A stretch of DNA of 64,000 nucleotides, from NCBI GenBank assembly GCA_028285485.1, contig JANQPC010000030.1:1-64000 (forward strand). The letters run 5' to 3'. Shown here in pieces: positions 18,805-27,614 of the stretch. The position numbers were made by a program, and so were the translations under genes. The notes beneath the pieces were generated by a model. That model was not told where the DNA came from, ran no database searches, and was given only the letters and a program-made list of their open reading frames with translations. The DNA comes from Paracoccaceae bacterium. GTDB lineage: Bacteria; Pseudomonadota; Alphaproteobacteria; Rhodobacterales; Rhodobacteraceae. The number at the start of each line of letters is the position of its first letter. The stretch's first letter is position 1.

Positions 18805-19547
18805 TGGATCAGCCCGATGCGGCGGCGGATCCCTTCATCGCGCAGGCTGATCTCGCCGCCTTTGAATTCATCGGCATCCTGCGAACACATCCAGACCAGC
18901 GCTTCTGCCGGCCATTCCGGCGGGATGTGATCGGACCAGTCCAGTTTACTGACCGGATTGATGCCCGAGGCCTTGATCTCGCGCTGCATCTCGGTGGCCA
19001 CGGTGCCCGGGGAGAGGCCGATGGCGCGAATGCCAGCCTCGCCCAGTTCCTTGTCGATGCAGCGCACAAGCATCGCCGCGCCGGCTTTCGAAGCACAGTA
19101 GTGGCTCCACGCCTCAACCGGCCCATGCGCCGCGCCGGAGGAGACAGAGAGGATGGAGCCGCCGCCGGCCTCGATCATATGCGGCAGCGCCGCGCGGATC
19201 GTGTGGTAGACACCCTTGAGATTGATATCGAGCGCAGCGCCCCAGCCTTCGGGATCGGAGCTTGCGATATGGGAGATCGGGTTGATCACGCTGGCGTTGC
19301 ACACGGCCACGTCAAGCCGCCCAAAGGCTTGCACGGCGGCTGAGACCGCCGCCTCGACCTCCCAATACCGCGCGACGTCGCAGGGGATCGCGAGCGCCCG
19401 ATCGCCGATCGCACCGGCCAGATCGGCAATCGCCTCCTCACTGCGCGCCACAAGCGCCACATTCGCGCCCGCCGCCGCGAAGGCCCGCGCCGCCGCCGCC
19501 CCGATGCCGCGGCTCGCCCCGGTGATCAAAACGCATTTGCCGTTCAT
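18801..19547 (-). CDS. Short-chain dehydrogenase/reductase
   Basis: This 248-residue classical SDR has a nucleotide motif TGASRGIGAAAARAF near the N-terminus, an NAS-type NNAG variant (CNASV), the catalytic serine in LSVSSGAAHGP, and the YCASK pair (SHYCASKAGAAM). The length is normal. The substrate is unknown. It is transcribed with the overlapping enoyl-CoA hydratase gene, which suggests a role in oxidising hydroxyacyl or related compounds, though the pairing is the only hint. Confidence 0.88.
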   Translation of the reverse strand: MNGKCVLITGASRGIGAAAARAFAAAGANVALVARSEEAIADLAGAIGDRALAIPCDVARYWEVEAAVSAAVQAFGRLDVAVCNASVINPISHIASSDPEGWGAALDINLKGVYHTIRAALPHMIEAGGGSILSVSSGAAHGPVEAWSHYCASKAGAAMLVRCIDKELGEAGIRAIGLSPGTVATEMQREIKASGINPVSKLDWSDHIPPEWPAEALVWMCSQDADEFKGGEISLRDEGIRRRIGLIQ

Positions 19548-19672
19548 CTTTGGTATCCCTGTCTGTGGAGGGCCTCGCCCCTCGCGCGCCGCTGATTTCG
19601 CGGGCCTGTGCTTGACCCTTTGGCCCGCGCGTCGGAAGCTAGCGGCGTGAGCAGTTCAGCGAAAGGCCCCCA

Positions 19673-21184
19673 ATGGCAATGTTCCCCCGGTTAGCAGCCG
19701 CTGCGCTTCCCTGCCTTCTGGCGCCCGCAGCCCAAGCCGATGTGACCGCGGCGGATGTGTGGGCCAGCTGGCAGGCTCAGGCGCGCAGCTTCGGGCAATC
19801 GCTCAGTTCGGCGGGCGAAGGCATAGGGGGCGGGGCGCTCACCCAGCGCCGCGTTACCCTCAGTATGGAAACCGCCGACGGCACGATTGAAAGCGAGATC
19901 GGGGATATCGTGTTCACCGAATCCGGAAGCGGCGCGGTGGCAATCGCATTGCCCGATAGCTACCCGGTCACGTTGCGTACCGCCGGGGATGGCGGCGAAG
20001 ACCTCGATCTGACACTGCAGATGCGCCACCCGGGGCTTGAGATCGTCGCCACAGGGGAACCGGGCGCGCTGAACTACACGCTTTCCAGCCCCGAATTCGG
20101 GATGGAACTGACGGAGATCGCGGTCGACGGAACGCCGTTTGACATGGTTCTCGAAATTCTCGCAACGCCGCTGAGCGGTAGCTACGGCTACGAGACAAAC
20201 GGGCAGGCGCTTTCGAGCGATCTCGAAATCGATGCCTTGGCGCTGCGGATGGAAGTAGACGATCCCGAAGGTGGCGGGCTCTTCGAGCTTTCGATGACGA
20301 TGGAAGATATCCGCTCCGATGGCCGCAGCACCGGTGGCAGCGCAATTGCCGGCGCCCTGCCGCTTTCGGCCATGCTCGCGCAGGGCTTCAGTTCGACCAG
20401 CACGATCAGCTACGGCCCCGTCCGCTACGCCATCTCCGGCACGGATATGCAGGATACGTTCAATCTTGATGGCTCAATCGGGTCAGGCCGCGTTGCGGCG
20501 GATGTAACGCCGGACGGGCTCTCCTACACAGGCGCCAACACTGAGATGGTGATGAACCTCTCGGGCACGAGCATTCCGTTCCCGTCGCTGGAGATATCGC
20601 TTGCCGAAAGCAGCGGCACGGTGCGGATGCCGCTCGCGCCCTCCGACGACCCACAGGATTTCGCGCTCCTCACCCAGCTTACCGGGCTCGAAATCGATGA
20701 AATGCTGTGGTCGATGTTTGATCCGCAGGCGCTTCTGCCGCGCGAGCCGGCGAACCTGCTGATCGATCTTGCAGGTAAGGCGAACTGGCTGATCGACATC
20801 ACCGATCCGGAGGCCGCCGAGGATTTTGATCCATCGACGGGCGCGCCGGGCGAGATTCACGCGCTTGATCTGAACGCGCTTCGCCTCTCGCTTCTGGGCG
20901 CGGAACTCACCGGTGAAGGGGCGTTCGAATTCGACAATTCCGGCACCAGCGGCTTTGCCGATATGCCCGCGCCCGATGGCACGGCGGAGTTTGAACTCAC
21001 CGGGCTTGACGGCCTTCTCGATACGCTGGTGTCGATGGGCCTCATGCCGGAGGATCAGGCCATGGGCGCGCGGATGATGCTGGGCATCTTCGCGCAGCCG
21101 GGGCCCGGGCCGGATTCGCTTGTCTCTACCATCGAAGTGAAGCCTGACGGCACCGTGATGGCCAACGGGCAGCGGATCCGCTGA
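19673..21184 (+). CDS. DUF2125 family envelope protein
   Basis: This 503-residue exported protein has a signal peptide MAMFPRLAAAALPCLLAPAAQA followed by long beta-rich sequence with many repeated DLDLTLQ- and GMELTEI-like strands. The family is known only as DUF2125 in alphaproteobacteria, with no assigned function. The beta-rich pattern would fit an extended envelope or lipid-binding fold, which is my inference. ATG 19673 was chosen, and a second ATG two codons later would also keep the signal. It stands alone between the SDR pair and pmbA. Confidence 0.82.
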   Translation: MAMFPRLAAAALPCLLAPAAQADVTAADVWASWQAQARSFGQSLSSAGEGIGGGALTQRRVTLSMETADGTIESEIGDIVFTESGSGAVAIALPDSYPVTLRTAGDGGEDLDLTLQMRHPGLEIVATGEPGALNYTLSSPEFGMELTEIAVDGTPFDMVLEILATPLSGSYGYETNGQALSSDLEIDALALRMEVDDPEGGGLFELSMTMEDIRSDGRSTGGSAIAGALPLSAMLAQGFSSTSTISYGPVRYAISGTDMQDTFNLDGSIGSGRVAADVTPDGLSYTGANTEMVMNLSGTSIPFPSLEISLAESSGTVRMPLAPSDDPQDFALLTQLTGLEIDEMLWSMFDPQALLPREPANLLIDLAGKANWLIDITDPEAAEDFDPSTGAPGEIHALDLNALRLSLLGAELTGEGAFEFDNSGTSGFADMPAPDGTAEFELTGLDGLLDTLVSMGLMPEDQAMGARMMLGIFAQPGPGPDSLVSTIEVKPDGTVMANGQRIR

Positions 21185-21256
21185 GCGCCTCCTACGCGGT
21201 GGGCTTGCAGGCAGGCGGCTCGCGAACTAGGTGCGCTCGCGTGAAAGGAACACGCC

Positions 21257-22603
21257 ATGCCCCCCTCCCTTGAAGAAACGACACATGCGATGCTGCGCGC
21301 GGCAAGCGCCGCGGGCGCCGATGCCGCCGATGCCATCGCAACCGAGGCGCAGACCGTTGTGATCGACGTGCGCGAAGGCGCGCTTGAAGCCGCGGAGCGT
21401 TCGGAGAATGTAGAACTTGGGCTGCGCGTGATCCTGGGGCAGCGGCAGGCCAGCGTTTCTATCTCAATGGATACGCCCGAGGCGATCGAGGCGATGGCGG
21501 CCCGCGCCGTGGCGATGGCCCGCGAGGCGCCGGAAGACCCGACCGTGGGCCTTGCCGATCCCGGTGCCCTCGCCGCTTCCACGAACGCCAGCCACCTTGA
21601 GCTGGCCGATCCTGCGGATGAACCGGAGCCTGCGGCGCTTGAAGAGGCCGCGCGAAATGCTGAAGCCGCGGCGCTGGCCGTGCCGGGGATCAGCCAAGTG
21701 CAATCCACCGGCGCCGCCTTTGGCCGCCGCCGGATGCATATCGCCGCCAGTAACGGCTTTTCGGGCGGCTACGAGCGAACCGAAAGCTCGCTCTCCTGCG
21801 TGGCGATCACGGGGCAGGGCACGGGGATGGAGCGCGATTTTGCGGGTGAGATGCGGGTCTTTGCCGCCGATCTCCCCGCCGCCGCCGAGATCGGTCGCCT
21901 GGCCGGGGAGCGCACCGCAGAACGCGCCGGCGCGCGCAAACCGCCCACCGGGGCCTATCCGGTGCTTTACGACGAGCGCATTTCGGGATCGCTCATTGCC
22001 CACCTCTTGCAGGCCGCCAATGGGGCAACGATCGTGCGCGGGGCCTCGTGGCTCCGCGAAGCGCTGGGCGAGGCCGTCTTGCCGAAGGCGCTGAGCGTAA
22101 TCGAGGATCCCCACCGTATGCGCTCCCCGGGCTCGAAGCCCTTCGATGCGGAAGGGTTGCCCACCGCGCGGCGCGCGATCGTCGATCAGGGCGTGCTGGC
22201 GGGGTGGACGCTTGATCTCGCCACCGCCCGCAAGCTTGGCATGGAAAGCACCGCAAACGCGGCGCGGAGCGCGGCCTCGGCGCCAACGCCCTCGAACCAC
22301 AGCGTGGCGCTCACGCAAGGCGACAAAAGCCGCGATGCACTGATTGCAGAGATGGGTACGGGGCTCGTGATCACCGGCCTGATCGGCAGTTCCATCAACC
22401 CCACCAACGGCGACTACTCGCGCGGCGCCTCCGGTTTCTGGGTGGAGAACGGCGCTATCGCCTACCCCGTGAACGAATGCACCGTGGCCGGGAACCTGCG
22501 CGATATGCTGAAAACCCTGATCCCGGCCAACGATGCCCGCCCGCATCTGACCCGCGTTGTGCCCTCGCTTCTGGTGGAAGGCCTCACGATTGCCGGGGCG
22601 TGA
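21257..22603 (+). CDS. pmbA: TldD/PmbA family protein, PmbA (TldE) type
   Basis: This 448-residue member of the TldD/TldE protease pair clears peptides such as microcin B17 precursors and CcdA. It lacks an HExxxH zinc motif, as expected for the non-catalytic PmbA partner. Recognisable pieces are YPVLYDERISGSLIAHLLQA, GLPTARRAIVDQGVLAGW and the C-terminal GSSINPTNGDYSRGASGFWV, which is nearly invariant in PmbA. The catalytic partner tldD is not in this window. It overlaps the next gene by 14 bp. Confidence 0.92.
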   Translation: MPPSLEETTHAMLRAASAAGADAADAIATEAQTVVIDVREGALEAAERSENVELGLRVILGQRQASVSISMDTPEAIEAMAARAVAMAREAPEDPTVGLADPGALAASTNASHLELADPADEPEPAALEEAARNAEAAALAVPGISQVQSTGAAFGRRRMHIAASNGFSGGYERTESSLSCVAITGQGTGMERDFAGEMRVFAADLPAAAEIGRLAGERTAERAGARKPPTGAYPVLYDERISGSLIAHLLQAANGATIVRGASWLREALGEAVLPKALSVIEDPHRMRSPGSKPFDAEGLPTARRAIVDQGVLAGWTLDLATARKLGMESTANAARSAASAPTPSNHSVALTQGDKSRDALIAEMGTGLVITGLIGSSINPTNGDYSRGASGFWVENGAIAYPVNECTVAGNLRDMLKTLIPANDARPHLTRVVPSLLVEGLTIAGA

Positions 22604-23357
22604 CCTTGCGCTGCTGATCGAGGCGGCCAAGGCCGCCGGGGAGATCGCGCAGCGCTACTGGAGATCCGAGAACACGGTTTGGCAGAAGGGCGCCGACGAT
22701 CCCGTTTCCGAAGCCGATCTGGCGGTAGACACCTATCTGCGCGAAACCCTCACTGCCGCCCGGCCCGGCTATGCCTGGCTATCGGAAGAAACAGCGGATG
22801 ACGGGGCGCGGCATGGGGCCGAAACGGTATTCATCGTCGATCCCATCGACGGCACGCGCGCCTTTATCGCGGGGGAGAAGAGCTGGGCGCATTCGCTGGC
22901 CGTTGTGCGGGGCGGCATCCCGGTTGCGGGCGTTGTCTACATGCCTGCGCGAGACAAGCTCTATGCCGCAGCATCGGGCGCTGGCGCAACGCTAAACGGG
23001 GCGGCGATCTCGGCCGGGGGCGCCGCCGCCAAGAGCCTGCTCGCCGCCCGCCCGGCATTTGATCCAAAGCACTGGCCCGGCGGCGCACCCGATGTTGCGC
23101 GCCATTTCCGCCCCTCTCTCGCCTACCGCATGTGCCTTGTGGCGGAGGGCCGGTTTACGGGCATGCTCGCCCTGCGGCGCACCTGGGAATGGGATATAGC
23201 CGCGGGCGCACTGATCTGCGCCGAAGCAGGCGCCGCGGTTTCAGACCGGCGCGGGAAGCGCCTTGCCTTCAATGCAAAAGAGCCGATGGCCGACGGGGTC
23301 GTTGCGGCCACCGAACCGTTTCACGCGGATCTGATCGGGCGGCTGAACGCAGGCTGA
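22590..23357 (+). CDS. Inositol-monophosphatase family phosphatase (CysQ-like)
   Basis: This 255-residue magnesium-dependent phosphatase has the metal motif DPIDGTRAFIAG, the SEETADD glutamate segment, and the C-terminal WEWDIAAGALI motif. These place it in the inositol monophosphatase superfamily; the nearest type I recall is 3'(2'),5'-bisphosphate nucleotidase CysQ of Rhodobacterales. The only plausible start is TTG 22590 (MPGRDLALLIEAAKAAG), inside the pmbA end. It is not part of the inositol locus further on, despite the family name. Confidence 0.85.
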   Translation: MPGRDLALLIEAAKAAGEIAQRYWRSENTVWQKGADDPVSEADLAVDTYLRETLTAARPGYAWLSEETADDGARHGAETVFIVDPIDGTRAFIAGEKSWAHSLAVVRGGIPVAGVVYMPARDKLYAAASGAGATLNGAAISAGGAAAKSLLAARPAFDPKHWPGGAPDVARHFRPSLAYRMCLVAEGRFTGMLALRRTWEWDIAAGALICAEAGAAVSDRRGKRLAFNAKEPMADGVVAATEPFHADLIGRLNAG

Positions 23358-23450
23358 TTCCGCAGCAGGGGGCCTTGACCCTTCGCCAGGAAAGCGCGCA
23401 GTCTCTCCCGGTGATCGCCAGTAAATGGCGGCAAACTAGGGAGAAACGTA

Positions 23451-24416
23451 ATGAACATGAAATTTGCAGGGGCCGTTGCGGCGCTTTCGCTTTTCGCGGG
23501 CGGCGCGGTTTCGGCCCAGCAGACCTTTATCGCTATCGGGACCGGTGGTGTAACCGGCGTCTACTACCCAACCGGCGGCGCAATCTGCCGCCTGGTGAAT
23601 CGCGGGCGCTCTGAACACGGGATTCGCTGCGGGGTCGAATCAACTGGCGGTTCGGTCTTCAACATCAACGCCATCCGCGGCGGTGAGCTTGAGTTCGGCG
23701 TGGCGCAATCGGATTGGCAGTTCCATGCTTTCGGCGGCACCTCGCGGTTTGAAGAACAAGGGCCGTTCGAAGAACTGCGCGCCGTCTTCTCGGTACACCC
23801 CGAGCCCTTTACGGTTGTGGCCCGCGCCGATGCCGGGATCTCAACCTTCGATGATCTCAAGGGCAAGCGGGTGAATATCGGCAACCCGGGCTCCGGCCAG
23901 CGCGGCACCATGGAAGTGGTGATGGAAGCCAAGGGGTGGACGATGGACGATTTCGCCCTCGCCGCCGAGCTTCAGGCCGCCGAGCAAAGCCAGGCGCTGT
24001 GCGACAACAACATCGATGCGATGATCTACACCGTCGGCCACCCTTCGGGCTCGATCCAGGAGGCGACGACCGCCTGCGATTCGGTGCTCGTAGAAGTGTC
24101 GGGCGCCGAGATCGATGCGCTGGTTGATGATCGGCCCTACTACCGCACCGCCACCATCCCCGGCGGGATGTATCGCGGCAACGATGGCGATACCCAAACC
24201 TTCGGTGTGGGCGCTACCTTCGTGACCTCGGCCAACGTGCCCGAAGAAGTGGTGTACGAAGTGGTGAAGGCCGTCTTCGACAACATCGATCAGTTCAAGG
24301 GCCTGCACCCGGCATTTGCAAACCTCGATCCAGCAGCGATGGCCAATGATAGCCTCTCGGCACCGCTGCATCCCGGGGCGGAGCGGTATTTCCGTGAAGC
24401 CGGCCTGATCGAGTAA
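23451..24416 (+). CDS. TRAP transporter solute receptor, TAXI family
   Basis: This 321-residue periplasmic binding protein has a signal peptide [22 protein letters not shown] and then the TAXI hallmark [37 protein letters not shown] and the C-terminal PAFANLDP are further family motifs. It captures an organic acid (TAXI receptors bind glutamate, alpha-ketoglutarate and others) for the fused permease next door. A good ribosome site AGGGAG precedes the ATG. A strong intercistronic hairpin after it probably raises its level above that of the permease. Confidence 0.93.
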   Translation: MNMKFAGAVAALSLFAGGAVSAQQTFIAIGTGGVTGVYYPTGGAICRLVNRGRSEHGIRCGVESTGGSVFNINAIRGGELEFGVAQSDWQFHAFGGTSRFEEQGPFEELRAVFSVHPEPFTVVARADAGISTFDDLKGKRVNIGNPGSGQRGTMEVVMEAKGWTMDDFALAAELQAAEQSQALCDNNIDAMIYTVGHPSGSIQEATTACDSVLVEVSGAEIDALVDDRPYYRTATIPGGMYRGNDGDTQTFGVGATFVTSANVPEEVVYEVVKAVFDNIDQFKGLHPAFANLDPAAMANDSLSAPLHPGAERYFREAGLIE

Positions 24417-24439
24417 CTGGCCAACCCGAAAGATAACCT

Positions 24440-24486
24440 GCAGGGCGCCATGTGCGCCCTGCGGGCAAAGCGCCGGCCAACGGCGC
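24440..24486 (+). other. Two intercistronic hairpins between TAXI receptor and permease genes
   Basis: A perfect 9-bp stem GCAGGGCGC/GCGCCCTGC (24440-24448 and 24454-24462) is followed by a second GCGCCG/CGGCGC stem (24470-24475 and 24481-24486). No T tract follows, so they look like mRNA 3'-end stabilisers for the receptor transcript, a common way to make more binding protein than permease. Confidence 0.6.
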
Positions 24487-24511
24487 TGGATCAGCCGCGG
24501 GAGGGAGCGGG

Positions 24512-27166
24512 ATGACGGACCCAAGCAGCAACCAAGGCACTGGGCGCGACGGGCGCCAGTACTCCGACGAAGAGCTTCAGGATCTTGTTGCGAGCAGCGA
24601 TTCCGGCGCACGCGCGCCGTCGAACCGCTCGATCGCGCTTCTGATCTCGGTCACCGCGCTTGTCTGGTCGCTGTTCCAGCTGTGGATCGCCCAGCCGCAG
24701 CTTTGGTTCGGGCAGTACCTTCCCGTTTTGAATGCTTCGCAAACCCGGCCCATCCACCTGATGTTCGCGGTGTTCCTGGCCTACCTCGCCTACCCCGCCT
24801 TCAAGAATTCGCCGCGCGACAGGATTCCGGTGGCCGACTGGATTCTCGCGCTCACCGCCGCGTTCTGCGCCTTCTACGTGTTCTGGTTTTCCGACACGCT
24901 GGCGCTTACCGCCCGCTCCGGCCTGCCCACGCAAACCCAGGTGATCATCGGCGCCGTGGGGCTTGTGGTGCTGCTCGAAGCTTCGCGCCGCGCATTGGGG
25001 CCGGCGCTTACCATCGTGGGCTCGCTGTTCCTGCTTTACGCCTATTTCGGCACCGGCTGGCTGATCCCCGAACTGATCGAACATGAAGGGCTTTCCTTCA
25101 CCGCGCTGATCAACGCGCAGTGGCTCGATACTGCGGGCGTGTTCGGCATCCCGCTGGGTGTTTCCACCGCCTTCGTGTTCCTCTTCGTGCTCTTCGGCTC
25201 GCTGCTCGATAAGGCGGGCGCGGGCAACTACTTCATCAAGCTCGCCTTCGCCGGGCTCGGCCACCTGCGCGGCGGGCCGGCGAAAGCCGCCGTGGTGGGC
25301 TCGGCGATGACGGGGCTTATCTCGGGCTCCTCCATCGCCAATGTGGTCACCACCGGCACCTTCACGATCCCGCTGATGAAGCGTGTGGGCTTTACCTCGG
25401 AGCAGGCGGGATCGGTTGAGGTTGCCTCCTCCGTGAACGGGCAGATCATGCCCCCGGTGATGGGTGCCGCCGCCTTCCTGATGGTGGAGTTCATCGGCAT
25501 CTCTTACGTCGAGGTGATCAAGCACGCGTTCATTCCGGCGGTGATCTCCTACATCGCGCTTGTCTACATCGTGCATCTCGAAGCGCTGAAGAAGGATATG
25601 CCGGCGCTTGGCGAGGCGAAGAGCTTCGCGGGTATGATCATCAAGTTCTTCATCGGCTTTGCGGTGTTCGGCGCGGGTTTCACGGCGCTCATCTTCGCGA
25701 TGAACGCGCTGGAGGCAGCGCTTCCGGCCCTGACTGCCCCGATTGCGATGGCATTCCTGGGCGTAGTCTACCTGTGGCTCGTGGCCATCGCGGCGCGGCG
25801 CCCCGATCTTGAGGTGGATGATCCGAACGACCCCGAGATCAAGCTGCCCACGGTGGCTGAAGTCTACGCCACGGGCCTGCACTTCGTGCTGCCGATCCTC
25901 GTGCTGATCTGGTTTTTGATGGTGGAGCAGCAGAGCCCGGCGAAATCGGCCTTCTACGCGACCTCGCTGATGCTGTTCATCATCATCACCCAGAAGCCGC
26001 TCAAAGCGATGTTCCGCGGCCAGATGGGCCAGTTCGCCGCCGAGTTCGCCCAAGGGATCGACGATCTGAAGGAAGGGCTGATCGCGGGCGCGCGCAACAT
26101 GATCGGCATCGGGGTGGCAACGGCCGCAGCAGGCATCATCGTGGCCACCGTTACCAAAACACCGATCGGAACGGAGCTTGCGGGCCTGGTTGAACAGATG
26201 TCCGCCGGCATTCTCTTCCTGATGCTCGTCTTCGTAGGGCTCTTCTCGCTGATCCTCGGGATGGGGCTGCCGACAACGGCGAACTACATCGTGGTCTCAT
26301 CCCTCATGGCCTCGGTCGTCGTTAGCCTCGGCGCGCAGGAGGGGCTCATCGTGCCGCTGATCGCAGCGCACCTCTTCGTCTTCTATTTCGGGATCATGGC
26401 CGATGTGACACCGCCGGTGGGCCTTGCCAGTTTCGCCGCGGCGGCGGTTTCGGGCGGCGACCCGATCAAGACAGGCTTCACCGCGTTTTTCTACAGCCTG
26501 CGCACCGTCGCCCTGCCATTCCTGTTTATCTACAACCCCACGCTGATCCTCTACGGCGTGGATCTGGGCACAACGGCGGGCATCCTTCAGGCGATCTTCG
26601 TTTTCATCGTGGCCACCTTTGCGATGCTGCTCTTTGCAGCCGCCACGCAGGGCTACTTCCTCGCCCGCTCGCGCATCTACGAATCCGCCGCACTTCTGGC
26701 AGTGGCCTTCACGCTTTTCGTGCCAAATGTCTGGCTCGACATGGTGCAAAGCCCGTTCCGGGATATCCCGCCTGCGGAGTTTGAAACGGCGGTGGCGGAT
26801 GCGGCGGATGGCGATCAGCTGCGCCTTCTGATCCGCGGGCCCGATTTCAATACCGGCGCGCCTGCGGAAACAACTCTTGTGATGGATATCGTCGGGAACG
26901 GATCAGCGATGGAACGCATCGATGCCTCGGGGCTGATGCTCTTCCCCGAAGGCGATGTTGTACGGCTGGACGAGCCGATGTTCGGCACGGCGAGCGCAGA
27001 GAAACTGGCGGATTTCGATTTCTATGCCGATACGCCGGTGGAGCTTGCCTCGGTTCAGGCCGCGCAGGAACGGCTTCCTGCGCAGGTGTTCTACATACCC
27101 GCGCTGGCGCTTCTGGGCCTCGTGATCCTGCTGCAGCGCCGCCGGCAAACGAAACCGGCGTTCTGA
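24512..27166 (+). CDS. TRAP transporter permease, fused DctQ-DctM type
   Basis: This 884-residue inner-membrane protein has many hydrophobic segments. The DctQ-like four-helix part occupies about the first 200 residues, and the rest is the DctM-type large subunit with GSAMTGLISGSSIANVVTTG, NGQIMPPVMGAAAFLMVEF and GMGLPTTANYIVVSSLMAS motifs. The last 130 residues form a soluble tail then a final helix. The start at 24512 follows a GAGGGAG site. It partners the TAXI receptor upstream and is sodium- or proton-driven. Confidence 0.93.
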   Translation: MTDPSSNQGTGRDGRQYSDEELQDLVASSDSGARAPSNRSIALLISVTALVWSLFQLWIAQPQLWFGQYLPVLNASQTRPIHLMFAVFLAYLAYPAFKNSPRDRIPVADWILALTAAFCAFYVFWFSDTLALTARSGLPTQTQVIIGAVGLVVLLEASRRALGPALTIVGSLFLLYAYFGTGWLIPELIEHEGLSFTALINAQWLDTAGVFGIPLGVSTAFVFLFVLFGSLLDKAGAGNYFIKLAFAGLGHLRGGPAKAAVVGSAMTGLISGSSIANVVTTGTFTIPLMKRVGFTSEQAGSVEVASSVNGQIMPPVMGAAAFLMVEFIGISYVEVIKHAFIPAVISYIALVYIVHLEALKKDMPALGEAKSFAGMIIKFFIGFAVFGAGFTALIFAMNALEAALPALTAPIAMAFLGVVYLWLVAIAARRPDLEVDDPNDPEIKLPTVAEVYATGLHFVLPILVLIWFLMVEQQSPAKSAFYATSLMLFIIITQKPLKAMFRGQMGQFAAEFAQGIDDLKEGLIAGARNMIGIGVATAAAGIIVATVTKTPIGTELAGLVEQMSAGILFLMLVFVGLFSLILGMGLPTTANYIVVSSLMASVVVSLGAQEGLIVPLIAAHLFVFYFGIMADVTPPVGLASFAAAAVSGGDPIKTGFTAFFYSLRTVALPFLFIYNPTLILYGVDLGTTAGILQAIFVFIVATFAMLLFAAATQGYFLARSRIYESAALLAVAFTLFVPNVWLDMVQSPFRDIPPAEFETAVADAADGDQLRLLIRGPDFNTGAPAETTLVMDIVGNGSAMERIDASGLMLFPEGDVVRLDEPMFGTASAEKLADFDFYADTPVELASVQAAQERLPAQVFYIPALALLGLVILLQRRRQTKPAF

Positions 27167-27176
27167 GGAGGGGCCG

Positions 27177-27611
27177 ATGTTTTCAACAATCCTGCTGCCC
27201 ATCGATCTGACGGCAGAAACGAGCTGGGCCAAGGCGGCGCCGCTCGCAGTGAAGATGGCGCGAGATGACAATGCGGCGCTGCACGTTGTGACGGTGGTGC
27301 CCGATTTCGGTATGTCCATCGTTGGTACCTATTTCGAGACGGGCTTCGAACAGAAGGCGCTGCATGAGATCGGCGAAAAACTCGGCGCCTGGATGGCCGA
27401 GCATGTGCCCGCCGAAATCGATGCCAAGCCGCATGTTCTGCACGGCAGCGTATATGATCAGATCATTGCCGCAGCCGAGCGCCTTGGCGCAGACGTGATC
27501 GTGATGGGCTCCCACCGCCCCGAACTGAGCGATTACCTTCTGGGCCCCAATGCAGCGCGCGTGGTGCGCCATGCCAAACAATCGGTCTTCGTGGTGCGGG
27601 GCGACGCCTAG
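27177..27611 (+). CDS. Universal stress protein (UspA) linked to TRAP transporter
   Basis: This 144-residue UspA domain starts MFSTILLPIDLTAETSWAKA and has the ATP-binding signature GSHRPELSDYLLGPNAARVV, matching the G-x2-G-x9-G(S/T) pattern of nucleotide-binding members. It starts 10 bp after the TRAP permease with a GGAGG-type ribosome site, so it is co-transcribed. In Halomonas the UspA protein TeaD regulates the TeaABC TRAP transporter, and this gene has the same layout, so a transporter-regulating role is the natural inference. Confidence 0.9.
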   Translation: MFSTILLPIDLTAETSWAKAAPLAVKMARDDNAALHVVTVVPDFGMSIVGTYFETGFEQKALHEIGEKLGAWMAEHVPAEIDAKPHVLHGSVYDQIIAAAERLGADVIVMGSHRPELSDYLLGPNAARVVRHAKQSVFVVRGDA

Positions 27612-27614
27612 GCC

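Noticed and set aside
22590-23357. Assignment of the phosphatase to the inositol pathway
   Set aside because: The family is named for inositol monophosphatase but the gene is linked to pmbA, 7 kb from the iol regulon, and has no operator.
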